From positions 1 through 33,721 of the forward strand of contig CAJLVJ010000017.1 of NCBI GenBank assembly GCA_905210085.1: 33,721 nucleotides of DNA, given 5' to 3'. Positions 1-8,100 of the stretch are shown piece after piece. The position numbers and the translations under genes are program-made. Each line of letters opens with the position of its first letter. Position 1 is the stretch's first letter. The DNA comes from an uncultured Collinsella sp. (GTDB lineage: Bacteria; Actinomycetota; Coriobacteriia; Coriobacteriales; Coriobacteriaceae). Under the pieces are notes generated by a model. It was not told the DNA's origin. It saw nothing but the letters and a program-made list of their open reading frames with translations, and did not search any database.

Positions 1-5
1 GTTTT

Positions 6-38
6 CGCTCCCTGGGACCGAATCCTGGGGAGCGTTTT
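6..38 (+). terminator. Terminator-like hairpin just ahead of lysS
   Basis: CGCTCCC (6-12) pairs with GGGAGCG (28-34). The stem continues inward through a T-G pair and GGGA/TCCT (14-17 with 23-26), giving about 12 pairs with two wobbles around a CCGAA loop. TTTTAGTTT follows. The T-tract ends only about 17 nt before the lysS start codon, so no promoter fits between them. It is either a leaky terminator of the upstream gene or an attenuator in the lysS leader. The window starts too late to tell which. Confidence 0.55.
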
Positions 39-55
39 AGTTTGAGGAGCTAACT

Positions 56-2020
56 ATGGCAGAAAACCAGAACGCCGCCGATCAGGCATCGACGCTCAAC
101 GACGAGCGCGCCACCCGGCTGGCAAAGCGTGCCTCCCTGTTCGAGGCGGGCCAGAACCCGTATCCCGAGCACTCCGAGATTGAGGACTACGTCGTCGACA
201 TCGAGACTAAGTACGCCGAGCTCACCGATGGCGAGGACACCGAGGACGTCGTGAAGATCGGCGGCCGTGTGGTGGCCAAGCGCGGTCAGGGCAAGATTAT
301 GTTCATCGTCGTGCGCGACGCGACCGGCGAGATCCAGCTGTTCTGCCGCATCAACGATATGGACGAGGCCGCCTGGAACACGCTCAAGGCACTCGACCTG
401 GGCGATATCCTGGGCGTGACCGGTGTAGTCGTGCGCACCAAGCGTGGCCAGCTTTCCGTTGCCCCCAAGAGTGCGACGCTGCTGTCCAAGGCCGTTCGCC
501 CGCTGCCCGAGAAGTTCCACGGTCTCTCCGACAAGGAGACCCGCTATCGTCAGCGCTATGTCGACCTGATCGCCAACGACGACGTTCGCGAGACCTTCCG
601 CAAGCGCTCGCAGATCCTCTCCACGTTCCGCCGCTTTATGGAGTCCGATGGCTACATGGAGGTTGAGACCCCCATCCTGCAGACCATCCAGGGCGGAGCT
701 ACTGCCAAGCCGTTCATCACGCACTTCAACGCGCTCGATCAGGAGTGCTACCTGCGTATCGCCACCGAGCTGCACCTCAAGCGCTGCATCGTCGGTGGTT
801 TTGAGCGCGTGTTCGAGATCGGTCGTATCTTCCGCAACGAGGGCATGGACCTTACCCACAATCCCGAGTTCACCACGATGGAGGCCTACCGCGCCTTCTC
901 CGATCTCGAGGGCATGAAGGCGCTCGCCCAGGGCGTCATCAAGGCCGCTAACAAGGCTATCGGCAACCCCGAGGTTATTGAGTATCAGGGCCAGACTATC
1001 GACCTGTCCGGTGAGTGGGCAAGTCGCCCCATGACCGATATCGTCTCTGACGTGATTGGTAAGCAGGTCACCATCGACACGCCGGTTGAGGAGCTTGCTG
1101 CCGCCGCACGTGAGAAGGGCCTGGAGATCAAGCCCGAGTGGACCGCCGGCAAGATCATCGCCGAGATCTACGATGAGCTGGGCGAGGACACCATCGTCAA
1201 CCCCACCTTCGTGTGCGATTACCCCATCGAGGTTAGCCCGCTTGCCAAGCGCTTTGAGGATGACCCGCGCCTGACCCATCGCTTTGAGCTGGTCATCGCC
1301 GGCCACGAGTACGCGAACGCGTTCTCCGAGCTCAACGACCCGGTCGACCAGGCCGAGCGCTTCGCTGCCCAGATGGCCGAGAAGGCCGGCGGCGACGACG
1401 AGGCCATGGAGTACGACGAGGATTACGTGCGCGCCCTCGAGTACGGTATGCCTCCCGCGGGCGGCATTGGCATCGGTATCGACCGCGTGGTCATGCTGCT
1501 CACCAACCAGGCTTCCATCCGCGACGTGCTGCTGTTCCCGCACATGAAGCCCGAGAAGGGTTTCCAGTCCGGTGCCGCTGCTGCCAAGGCTGCCGAGGCC
1601 GGCAACACCGCGAGCCCCTTCGTCAAGCCGCTCAAGCCCACGGTTGATTATTCCAAGATTGCCGTCGAGCCGCTGTTTGAGGAGTTTGTCGACTTCGATA
1701 CCTTCTCCAAGAGCGACTTCCGCGCCGTGAAGGTCAAGGCATGCGAGGCCGTCAAGAAATCCAAGAAGCTGCTGAACTTTACGCTCGATGACGGTACCGG
1801 CACCGACCGTACCATTCTCTCCGGCATTCACGATTATTATGAGCCCGAGGACCTGGTCGGCAAGACCCTGCTCGCCATCACCAATCTGCCCCCGCGCAAG
1901 ATGATGGGTATTCCCAGCTGCGGCATGCTCATCAGCGCCATCCACGAGGAGGATGGCGAGGAGCGCCTCAACCTGATCCAGCTCGACGCCTCCATCCCTG
2001 CCGGCGCAAAGATGTACTAA
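56..2020 (+). CDS. lysS: Lysyl-tRNA synthetase (class II) with a C-terminal tRNA-binding OB domain
   Basis: This enzyme charges tRNA-Lys with lysine in the cytoplasm. The start follows a GAGGAG ribosome binding site at 44-49. An N-terminal anticodon-binding OB fold lies around residues 60-150 (IGGRVVAKRGQGKIMF). The class II catalytic core follows, with motif 2 around FRNEGMDLTHNPEF and motif 3 at GGIGIGIDRVVMLL. Standard bacterial LysRS is about 500 residues; this one is 654. The extra part, about residues 550-654 after an Ala/Pro-rich linker, resembles the Trbp111/EMAP-like tRNA-binding domain found at the C-terminus of many MetRS (DFRAVKVKACEAVKKSKKLL ... LPPRKMMGIPSCGMLISA). The identity is secure. 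The role of the appended domain, probably extra nonspecific tRNA affinity, is inferred from MetRS and Trbp111. Confidence 0.96.
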   Translation: MAENQNAADQASTLNDERATRLAKRASLFEAGQNPYPEHSEIEDYVVDIETKYAELTDGEDTEDVVKIGGRVVAKRGQGKIMFIVVRDATGEIQLFCRINDMDEAAWNTLKALDLGDILGVTGVVVRTKRGQLSVAPKSATLLSKAVRPLPEKFHGLSDKETRYRQRYVDLIANDDVRETFRKRSQILSTFRRFMESDGYMEVETPILQTIQGGATAKPFITHFNALDQECYLRIATELHLKRCIVGGFERVFEIGRIFRNEGMDLTHNPEFTTMEAYRAFSDLEGMKALAQGVIKAANKAIGNPEVIEYQGQTIDLSGEWASRPMTDIVSDVIGKQVTIDTPVEELAAAAREKGLEIKPEWTAGKIIAEIYDELGEDTIVNPTFVCDYPIEVSPLAKRFEDDPRLTHRFELVIAGHEYANAFSELNDPVDQAERFAAQMAEKAGGDDEAMEYDEDYVRALEYGMPPAGGIGIGIDRVVMLLTNQASIRDVLLFPHMKPEKGFQSGAAAAKAAEAGNTASPFVKPLKPTVDYSKIAVEPLFEEFVDFDTFSKSDFRAVKVKACEAVKKSKKLLNFTLDDGTGTDRTILSGIHDYYEPEDLVGKTLLAITNLPPRKMMGIPSCGMLISAIHEEDGEERLNLIQLDASIPAGAKMY

Positions 2021-2023
2021 CTA

Positions 2024-2050
2024 GTTACGCGGTTCTACGAACCGCGTAAC
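2024..2050 (+). terminator. Perfect 12-bp hairpin after lysS
   Basis: GTTACGCGGTTC (2024-2035) and its exact reverse complement (2039-2050) flank a TAC loop, starting 3 nt after the lysS stop codon. No T-tract follows, so it may protect the mRNA 3' end or help termination together with the second hairpin downstream. Confidence 0.6.
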
Positions 2051-2098
2051 GGGCCGACGCTGCGCGGGCCGCATTTGGACAATCTGACGTTCAATTTC

Positions 2099-2134
2099 AA
2101 GGGCGCGACCAGAAGGTCAGCGCCCTTTCGTTTC
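2099..2134 (+). terminator. Intrinsic terminator of lysS
   Basis: AAGGGCGC-GACC (2099-2110) pairs with GGTC-(A)-GCGCCCTT (2115-2127) across an AGAA loop, with one bulged A. The stem is followed by TTTCGTTTC. This is a good rho-independent terminator about 80 nt after the lysS stop. Confidence 0.75.
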
Positions 2135-2267
2135 ACGTCACCTTGTCACAAATGCGACCCGCTCGCTGACTTATGCTCAACCTGCGGCGCCATTTTTCTT
2201 GAAGGCACCTTGCTCGCTCTGGCGGGCTTTCGCTGTCCGTCCTCTATCTGCGGTGTTGCCCTGGTTG

Positions 2268-2357
2268 GCACTTAGGGACGTTCCTTTTCTGCCGGCACTT
2301 GGGGACAGTCCTTGTCGAGTTACTGGTAGTCATTGGGGACGTTCTTAAACGACTACC
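2268..2357. repeat. Cluster of short GGGAC-type repeats in the lysS-thrE gap
   Basis: The 440-bp gap between lysS and the exporter gene carries three copies of a short motif, roughly CAYTNGGGGAC followed by RTTC or AGTC. The GGGAC cores are at 2275, 2302 and 2336. The last copy lies inside a small inverted repeat (GGTAGTC 2325-2331, GACTACC 2351-2357). No credible gene is seen here; the short open frame over 2075-2275 has no codon or motif support. The pattern resembles REP-like intergenic elements, but relatedness to a genome-wide family is an inference. Confidence 0.4.
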
Positions 2358-2461
2358 CACGGCTATTGCGCGCATGGCTCGCATGACAGCCGTCTCTTTT
2401 ATGTTTCCTTTAGCCGTCGCTGTTTAGGATGGGGGTTAGTCGATAGGAAGGGAGCACCGGG

Positions 2462-4030
2462 ATGGACGATGCGAGCGAGCGCGCAATCGAAGAGGACATG
2501 CTCGATCAGTTCAATTACTTTGATGATGAGGACGAGGAGCTGATCGACCGTCGCGAGCCAGCGCCGCTTGATTCCTTTGATCTGGTCGATGAAGAGGCTG
2601 ATGAGGTTGAGGACGAATCAACGGAGCCCCCACAGTCTTCGCGCCTTAACTCGCTGCTTTCGAGAGCCCCCATGCACCACGGTGTTCGTGCCGGCGCGCT
2701 CCATATGAAAACTGACTGGCACCAGATCGTGACGGCAGGCGATGAACTTGCCGTCGATGCGCCGCTCACCGATAAATCATCCATCATCTGCCGCACCGGT
2801 ATGCTTATGCTCGCGAGCGGAACGGGTGCCTGGCGTGTACGCGATACCATGAATCGAGTCGCCGCCGTACTCGGTGTCACCATCCACGTCGACTTGAGTC
2901 TTCTATCGTTTGAGTGTACCTGCATCGAAGATGGTCACTGCTTTAACGAGGTCGTCAGCCTGCCGACAACCGGCGTTAATACTCATCGCATTTGGATGAT
3001 GGAGAGTTTCCTCAAGGAAATCGAGACCTATGGTCGTCGCTTCACGGTGCACGAGTATCACGAGATGCTCAAGACCGTTGAGAGTTCAAAACCTGATTAC
3101 GCGCCTTGGCAACAGGGCCTTGCGGCGGCCTGCGCCTGTGGCGCCTTCGTCTTTTTGCTCGGCGGCGGCCCTATCGAGATGGCATGCGCGTTCGTGGGCG
3201 CGGGTGTCGGCAACTTTGCCCGCTCCCATATTCTCAGGCAAGGCCTTGGTCAGTTCAGCGCGCTGACGACCGGTGTTGCGCTCGCTTGCGTTTCGTATCT
3301 GCTGGCATTGCTCGGCCTTGGCCAGGTCATACCGGGGGCAATGTCGCACCAAGAAGGCTATATCGGCGCCATGCTCTTTGTGATTCCCGGCTTTCCGCTC
3401 ATTACGGCAGGCCTCGACATCGCTAAGCTCGACATGCGAAGCGGTATCGAGCGCCTTTCATATGCCGTATCGATTATTGTGATGGCGACGCTCGTAGGCT
3501 GGATGGTTGCCGAGTGTGTTGGCCTGGCGCCGGACGACTTTGCGCCGCTCGGCCTTTCTCCGCTTGCTCTTACGCTCCTGCGCGTGGTGATGAGCTTCGT
3601 TGGCGTATTCGGCTTCTCGGTGATGTTCAACAGCCCGGTAAAGATGGCCGCGGCAGCTGGGCTGATCGGCGCCGTGTCCAATACCCTGCGTCTGACCCTT
3701 GTCGATGCGCCGACGATGATTCCCTTCCTGGGCCTCAGCACGGGAATGCCTCCCGAGGCAGCAGCGTTTATCGGCGCGCTGGTATCGGGTCTGCTGGCAA
3801 GCTTGGCCGAAGTCAAGCTCACCTACCCGCGCATCGCCCTCACGGTGCCTTCGATTGTCATTATGGTGCCCGGTCTGTATCTCTATCGCTCTATGTATTA
3901 CATGTGCACCTTCGACACAGTCAATATGCTCGGCTGGTTTGTGCGCGCAGTGCTCATCGTAGCGTTTCTGCCCGTTGGGCTGGGTGTGGCTCGTACGCTC
4001 ACCGACCCTCGCTGGCGCCACACCAGCTAA
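2462..4030 (+). CDS. Threonine/serine exporter family membrane protein (ThrE-like)
   Basis: The 522-residue protein has an acidic, probably cytoplasmic N-terminus (about residues 1-65, rich in D and E). A ThrE/YjjP-type domain follows (about 80-220; HHGVRAGALHMKTDW start, then RTGMLMLASGTGAWRVRDTMNRVA). About ten hydrophobic segments come next, from residue about 225 to the end. The order of an N-terminal ThrE domain followed by a ThrE_2-like helical bundle is typical of exporters of L-threonine and L-serine, as in Corynebacterium ThrE. The start is preceded by AGGAAGGGAG at about 2444-2453. It stands alone, with terminator or repeat regions on both sides. Family assignment is firm; the exact substrate is inferred. 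Confidence 0.88.
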   Translation: MDDASERAIEEDMLDQFNYFDDEDEELIDRREPAPLDSFDLVDEEADEVEDESTEPPQSSRLNSLLSRAPMHHGVRAGALHMKTDWHQIVTAGDELAVDAPLTDKSSIICRTGMLMLASGTGAWRVRDTMNRVAAVLGVTIHVDLSLLSFECTCIEDGHCFNEVVSLPTTGVNTHRIWMMESFLKEIETYGRRFTVHEYHEMLKTVESSKPDYAPWQQGLAAACACGAFVFLLGGGPIEMACAFVGAGVGNFARSHILRQGLGQFSALTTGVALACVSYLLALLGLGQVIPGAMSHQEGYIGAMLFVIPGFPLITAGLDIAKLDMRSGIERLSYAVSIIVMATLVGWMVAECVGLAPDDFAPLGLSPLALTLLRVVMSFVGVFGFSVMFNSPVKMAAAAGLIGAVSNTLRLTLVDAPTMIPFLGLSTGMPPEAAAFIGALVSGLLASLAEVKLTYPRIALTVPSIVIMVPGLYLYRSMYYMCTFDTVNMLGWFVRAVLIVAFLPVGLGVARTLTDPRWRHTS

Positions 4031-4032
4031 TT

Positions 4033-4131
4033 GTGCAAGGGGGACAGGTTACTTTGCACCAAATGAGTTGCGGTGAAATAGGGACTGAATTGCTGCTTAA
4101 AGGGTCAAAACAGTCCGTATTCCACCGCAAC
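4033..4131. repeat. REP-like palindromic intergenic element
   Basis: A small inverted repeat (GTGCAA 4033-4038, TTGCAC 4054-4059) is followed by a long one. GTTGCGGTG (4067-4075) pairs with CACCGCAAC (4123-4131). AATA (4077-4080) pairs with TATT (4118-4121), and GGACTG (4082-4087) pairs with CAGTCC (4111-4116). The loop is 4088-4110. No T-tract follows, so it is not a normal terminator. The near-perfect 21-position arms and the GGGGACAG text upstream suggest a mobile palindromic repeat. Confidence 0.5.
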
Positions 4132-4247
4132 TTATGGGGTCGGGGGATTATCGGTGCCCTGCATCTTCATAAACTCAACGCTTACGAAGCGCGGGGTTTT
4201 CGTGCTAGGCTGGTTCCACCACATAAGTAGTCGCAGACGCGCGTACC

Positions 4248-4298
4248 ACGGGCGGGCGAGATGAAGTTCCAACAGCTCCATCTTGCCCGCCCGTTTTT
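4248..4298 (+). terminator. Strong terminator hairpin in the leader of the DUF2798 gene (possible attenuator)
   Basis: ACGGGCGGGC-GAGATG (4248-4263) pairs with CATCTT-GCCCGCCCGT (4279-4294), 16 pairs with one wobble, around a 15-nt loop and followed by TTTTT. The next start codon is only 45 nt after the T-tract and no promoter is visible between. Transcripts for the next gene must therefore pass through this hairpin. A weak extended -10-like TGCTAGGCT lies upstream at 4203-4211. Confidence 0.75.
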
Positions 4299-4342
4299 GT
4301 TGCGTGGCGCCGCGGCACAACACAGAGAGGAATCTGCCCTTT

Positions 4343-4891
4343 ATGCCTATCAACAAACGAGAGAGCCTGCTGTTCACCTTTATCATGTGCTTTTGCATGG
4401 TGCTCTGGATGAGCATCTACAACGTTGCCCTGCAGCACGGGGCCATCAACGGCGAGGTCGTTGCCGCTGCGTGGCTCGGCTTCCCCGTTGCCTATATCTT
4501 TGCCGTGTGCTGCGACCGGTTCGTCGCCAGCCCGCTTGCCAAGGGTTTCGCCTTTAAGTACTTGGTCACTCCGGGCAAGAGCTCGCCGCTCGCCATGACG
4601 CTCGCCGTCAGCTCCTGCATGGTCGTTCCCATGGTCATCATCATGTCGCTGTACGGTGCCTGCGAGGGTCTGACGCACATGCCCGGCGGCATCCTTGCGA
4701 ACCTGTATTCCGTGCCCGCGATCTGGATGATCAACATCCCGCATAATTTTGTGATGGCGCTGCCGTGGAACCTTTTGGTAGCCGGTCCGATTTCCTACTT
4801 CGTCTTCCGTCGCGCCTTCCCTGTGGGGACGGTTTTCGAGGAGGAGCATGCCGAGCTCTTGGAGCAGGCTATGGCTTCTGAGTGCGAGTAG
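4343..4891 (+). CDS. DUF2798-like small integral membrane protein
   Basis: A 182-residue protein with about four hydrophobic helices, arranged as two similar halves. Each half starts with an F-x-F-[IV]-M-type helix (FTFIMCFCMVLWMSIYN; then the half around MTLAVSSCMVVPMVIIMSLYG) and ends in a helix followed by a basic or polar turn. This layout fits DUF2798 proteins, which are often a single or tandem two-helix unit of unknown function. I chose the ATG at 4343, with AGAGAGG at 4324-4330 upstream. A longer frame from 4283 would run through the terminator hairpin. The gene stands alone between two terminators. Function is unknown. Confidence 0.72.
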   Translation: MPINKRESLLFTFIMCFCMVLWMSIYNVALQHGAINGEVVAAAWLGFPVAYIFAVCCDRFVASPLAKGFAFKYLVTPGKSSPLAMTLAVSSCMVVPMVIIMSLYGACEGLTHMPGGILANLYSVPAIWMINIPHNFVMALPWNLLVAGPISYFVFRRAFPVGTVFEEEHAELLEQAMASECE

Positions 4892-5034
4892 CTCGCTTAG
4901 GAACCTGCTGAGCGCGGGCGACTTGCTTGGTTGGAGCCCTAAGCGTGGATAGCTCTCTCGGCGACATCGCCGGCGTGAGCGGTGCGCATGACCGGAGGGC
5001 CCGTGCTGCTCCGTTGCCCGACGTGCTAGCGCGC

Positions 5035-5049
5035 AGAACAATCTGTTGG
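5035..5049. promoter_or_regulatory. Possible second, degenerate copy of the TetR operator
   Basis: AGAACAATCTGTTGG matches the central 15 bp of the palindrome at 5103-5123 at 12 of 15 positions, and the right half-site is intact. It lies before the terminator at 5058-5090. It could be an auxiliary operator or chance. Confidence 0.3.
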
Positions 5050-5057
5050 TGCATTCG

Positions 5058-5090
5058 GCGGCTGCTGAAGCGTTTCGGCAGCCGCTTTTT
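5058..5090 (+). terminator. Intrinsic terminator after the DUF2798 gene
   Basis: GCGGCTGCTGAA (5058-5069) pairs with TTCGGCAGCCGC (5074-5085), 12 pairs with one wobble, around a GCGT tetraloop and followed by TTTTT. The 166 bp between the DUF2798 stop codon and this hairpin hold nothing else I can recognise apart from the half operator. Confidence 0.85.
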
Positions 5091-5102
5091 ATACGGAGTT
5101 TA

Positions 5103-5123
5103 AATACAACAGTCTGTTGTATT
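5103..5123. promoter_or_regulatory. Perfect 21-bp palindrome, probable TetR-family operator
   Basis: AATACAACAG (5103-5112) and its exact reverse complement CTGTTGTATT (5114-5123) flank a single T at 5113. It sits 50 bp upstream of the activase gene, whose operon ends with a TetR regulator. A -10-like TATATC follows at 5135-5140 without a good -35, so a bound repressor would cover the promoter. Length, symmetry and position are typical of autoregulatory TetR operators. Confidence 0.75.
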
Positions 5124-5172
5124 ACGTAGAGTGGTATATCTCTAGCAGGAAAAATGCGAGAGACGGAGCATT

Positions 5173-8100
5173 ATGGCGTTGCTAGTAGGACTGGACGTAG
5201 GGTCGACGACGACCAAAGTTTACGCGATGCACGAGGATATGACCGAGGCGTGGTGGGGATATCGCCGCCACGGGGCGTGTCAGACAGCGAGCGTGCGCGC
5301 CATGCTCGGCGAGCTCGCCGAGCGCTTTCCCCATGAGTCGCTGCGCGTTGCGGTGACCGGCTCGGGTGCGCGCGATATCGCGACCGCGCTGGGCGCCTCG
5401 TACGTTCAGGAGGTGGTCGCCAACGCGCTCGCGATCAGCAGGTTCTATCCGCAGACGCGCTGCGCAATCGAGCTGGGCGGCCAAGACGCCAAGATGATCT
5501 TCTTCCGCACCAACGATAAGGGAGACATCGAGGTTGCCGACATGCGCATGAACGGCTCGTGCGCAGGCGGTACCGGTGCATTTATCGACGAGATGGCAAA
5601 GCTCATGGGGGTCGGCACCGAATCGGGCGAGTTCGAGCAGCTCGCAAGCCGGGGAACGACCGTCCACGAGGTCTCGGGCCGCTGCGGCGTGTACGCAAAG
5701 ACCGATATCCAGCCGCTGCTCAACGAGGGCATTCCTACCACCGACCTGGCGCTTTCGGCGCTTCACGCGGTCGCCCGCCAAACGATCGGCGGTCTGGCCC
5801 AGGGTATCGACATCGAGCCGCCGGTAATCTTCGAGGGCGGTACGCTCGCCTACAACCCCACGCTGGTCCGCGTGTTCCGGGAGCAACTGAATCTATCGGA
5901 CGATCAGGTTATCGTCCCGCGCGATCCGCAGATCATGGTCGCGCGCGGTGCCGCCCTGTCGCTGACCGACATGTTCGCATCGTCCCAACCGATCGACCTT
6001 CCCGACGCTTTTGTCCGGCTGGATAAGCTCGAGACGGTCGCGCCCGCAAGCGGGGAGGGACGTCTTGCCCAGCCCTTTTTTGCCACACCTGCCGAGCAGG
6101 CGGATTTTACGGCACGCCATGGCAAAGAGACGCCGGCAAAGGGTCCGGATGCGTATGCGCCCGGAGAGACGGTGCGTGTGGCGCTCGGTATCGATTCGGG
6201 GAGCACGACGACCAAGTTCGCCCTGGTCGATGAGGCGGGTGAGCTTGTCGATTCGTTCTACGCGTCTAATAACGGCAGACCGCTCGACGTCGCCCAACAG
6301 GGTCTTGTCAGCTTGAAGAACCGCTGGGAGACAGCGGGAGTCACGCTTGCGATCGATGCCGTGGGCACCACGGGATACGGCGAGGAGCTTTTCGCGCGCG
6401 CGTTCCACGCCGACTACCATACGGTCGAGACGGTCGCGCACGCCCGCGCCGCGTGCGCATGCGTTCCCGATGCGACCTTCGTGCTCGACATCGGCGGACA
6501 GGATATGAAGGCCATCTGGCTCAACCACGGCGTGCTGACCGATATCGTCGTCAACGAGGCGTGCTCTGCGGGCTGCGGCTCGTTCCTCGAGGGTTTTGCC
6601 AAAAACCTCGGAATAGCCGTTGAGGATATCGCGACCGAGGCATTTTCGTCCAAAGCCCCCGCCGTTCTCGGCAGCCGCTGCACGGTGTTCATGAACAGCA
6701 GCGTCGTTTCCGAGCAGCGGCGCGGTAAGGGTCCGAGCGACATCATGGCCGGTCTCTGCCGTTCGATTATCGAGAACGTGTTCACCAAGGTCATTCGCGT
6801 TTCAAATCTCAACCGTCTGGGCGACAAAGTCGTCGTCCAGGGCGGCACGTTCCGAAACGACGCGGTGCTGCGCGCATTCGAGCAGTATCTGGGCAAACCC
6901 GTCACGCGTGCGCCCCACCCGGGGCTGATGGGCGCTATCGGTATCGCCCTGCTCGCGCGCGAGGAATGCCGCAAGGGCGACGCCGGCACGTCGTTTATCG
7001 GGCTCGATGCCGTGGAGCGCTTCGAGCATCGCGAGTTCGGCGGCGTTACCTGCCGTCGGTGCAACAACCGCTGCCAGCGCGCGGTCGTGGCGTTTGGCGA
7101 CGGCTCGCTTTACGTCACGGGCAATCGCTGCCCGCGCGGCGGCGCCATCTCATGGGATGAGCTCGTGCGCAAGGTTCCCGCGGCGGAGGAGCTGCGTCCG
7201 CAGGGTGCTTGCGAGGCACAGGCGCCCGGCACGGGGCGCGACCGGACCGCGGCTGCCCCCAATCTCTTTGTCGACCGCGAGAAGCTGCTGTTCGAGTCGT
7301 ACCCCACGGTTCTCGTCTGCGGGGAGCGCGATGTCACGATCGGCATTCCCCGTGTGCTCGAGTTCTGGGACACCATGCCGTTCTGGTCGACGTTCTTCAG
7401 CACGCTCGGCTTTAAGGTGCGCGTCTCGGGACGCAGCACCAAGGCGATGTACGAGCGCGGTCTGGCGCACGTCACATCCGACACCGTGTGCTTCCCGGCC
7501 AAGCTCGTCCACGGGCACATCCGCAATCTCGTCGACGCCGGCGTCGACCGCATCTTCATGCCCATCATCACGACGGTGCCCACCGAAAACACCGCCTCTA
7601 CCAGCGAGTGGATGTGCGCCGTCGTAAAGGGATACCCCTACGTGATGCGCAATTCCGATAACCCGGAGGAGCGTTTCGGCGTTCCGTTCGATACGCCGCT
7701 GTTCCACTGGTACGACGAGGGCGACCGAAACCGCCAGCTCAAGGCGTGGTGCAAAGAGACCTTCGATATCGATGCCGACCTGGTTGCCAAGGCGACCGAG
7801 CAGGCGGACCGCGCGCAGCAGACGTTTGAGAACCAGCTGCAGCTGCGCGGCAGGCAGGTGCTCGAGAACCTGCGCGAGGACGGCGGCTACGCGGTGGTGA
7901 TCGCTTCGCGCCCGTACCACAACGACCCGCTGGTCAACCACGGGCTGCCCAAGCTCTTCTCTGAGCGCGGCGTCCCCGTGCTGACGCCCGATGCGGTGCC
8001 GGGGGTCTGCAACGTCGACCTTTCCAACAGCCGCATCGACATCGTGAACAACTACCATGCGCGCATGCTGTCGTGCGCGGTCATCGTCGCATCGACGCCC

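Noticed and set aside
50..1945. Long open frame antisense to lysS
   Set aside because: It mirrors the GC-biased codons of lysS, has no ribosome binding site and a low-complexity G/L/D/H-rich translation.
2075..2275. Possible 66-residue gene in the lysS-thrE gap
   Set aside because: It starts on top of the terminator region, lacks a ribosome binding site and shows no family features.
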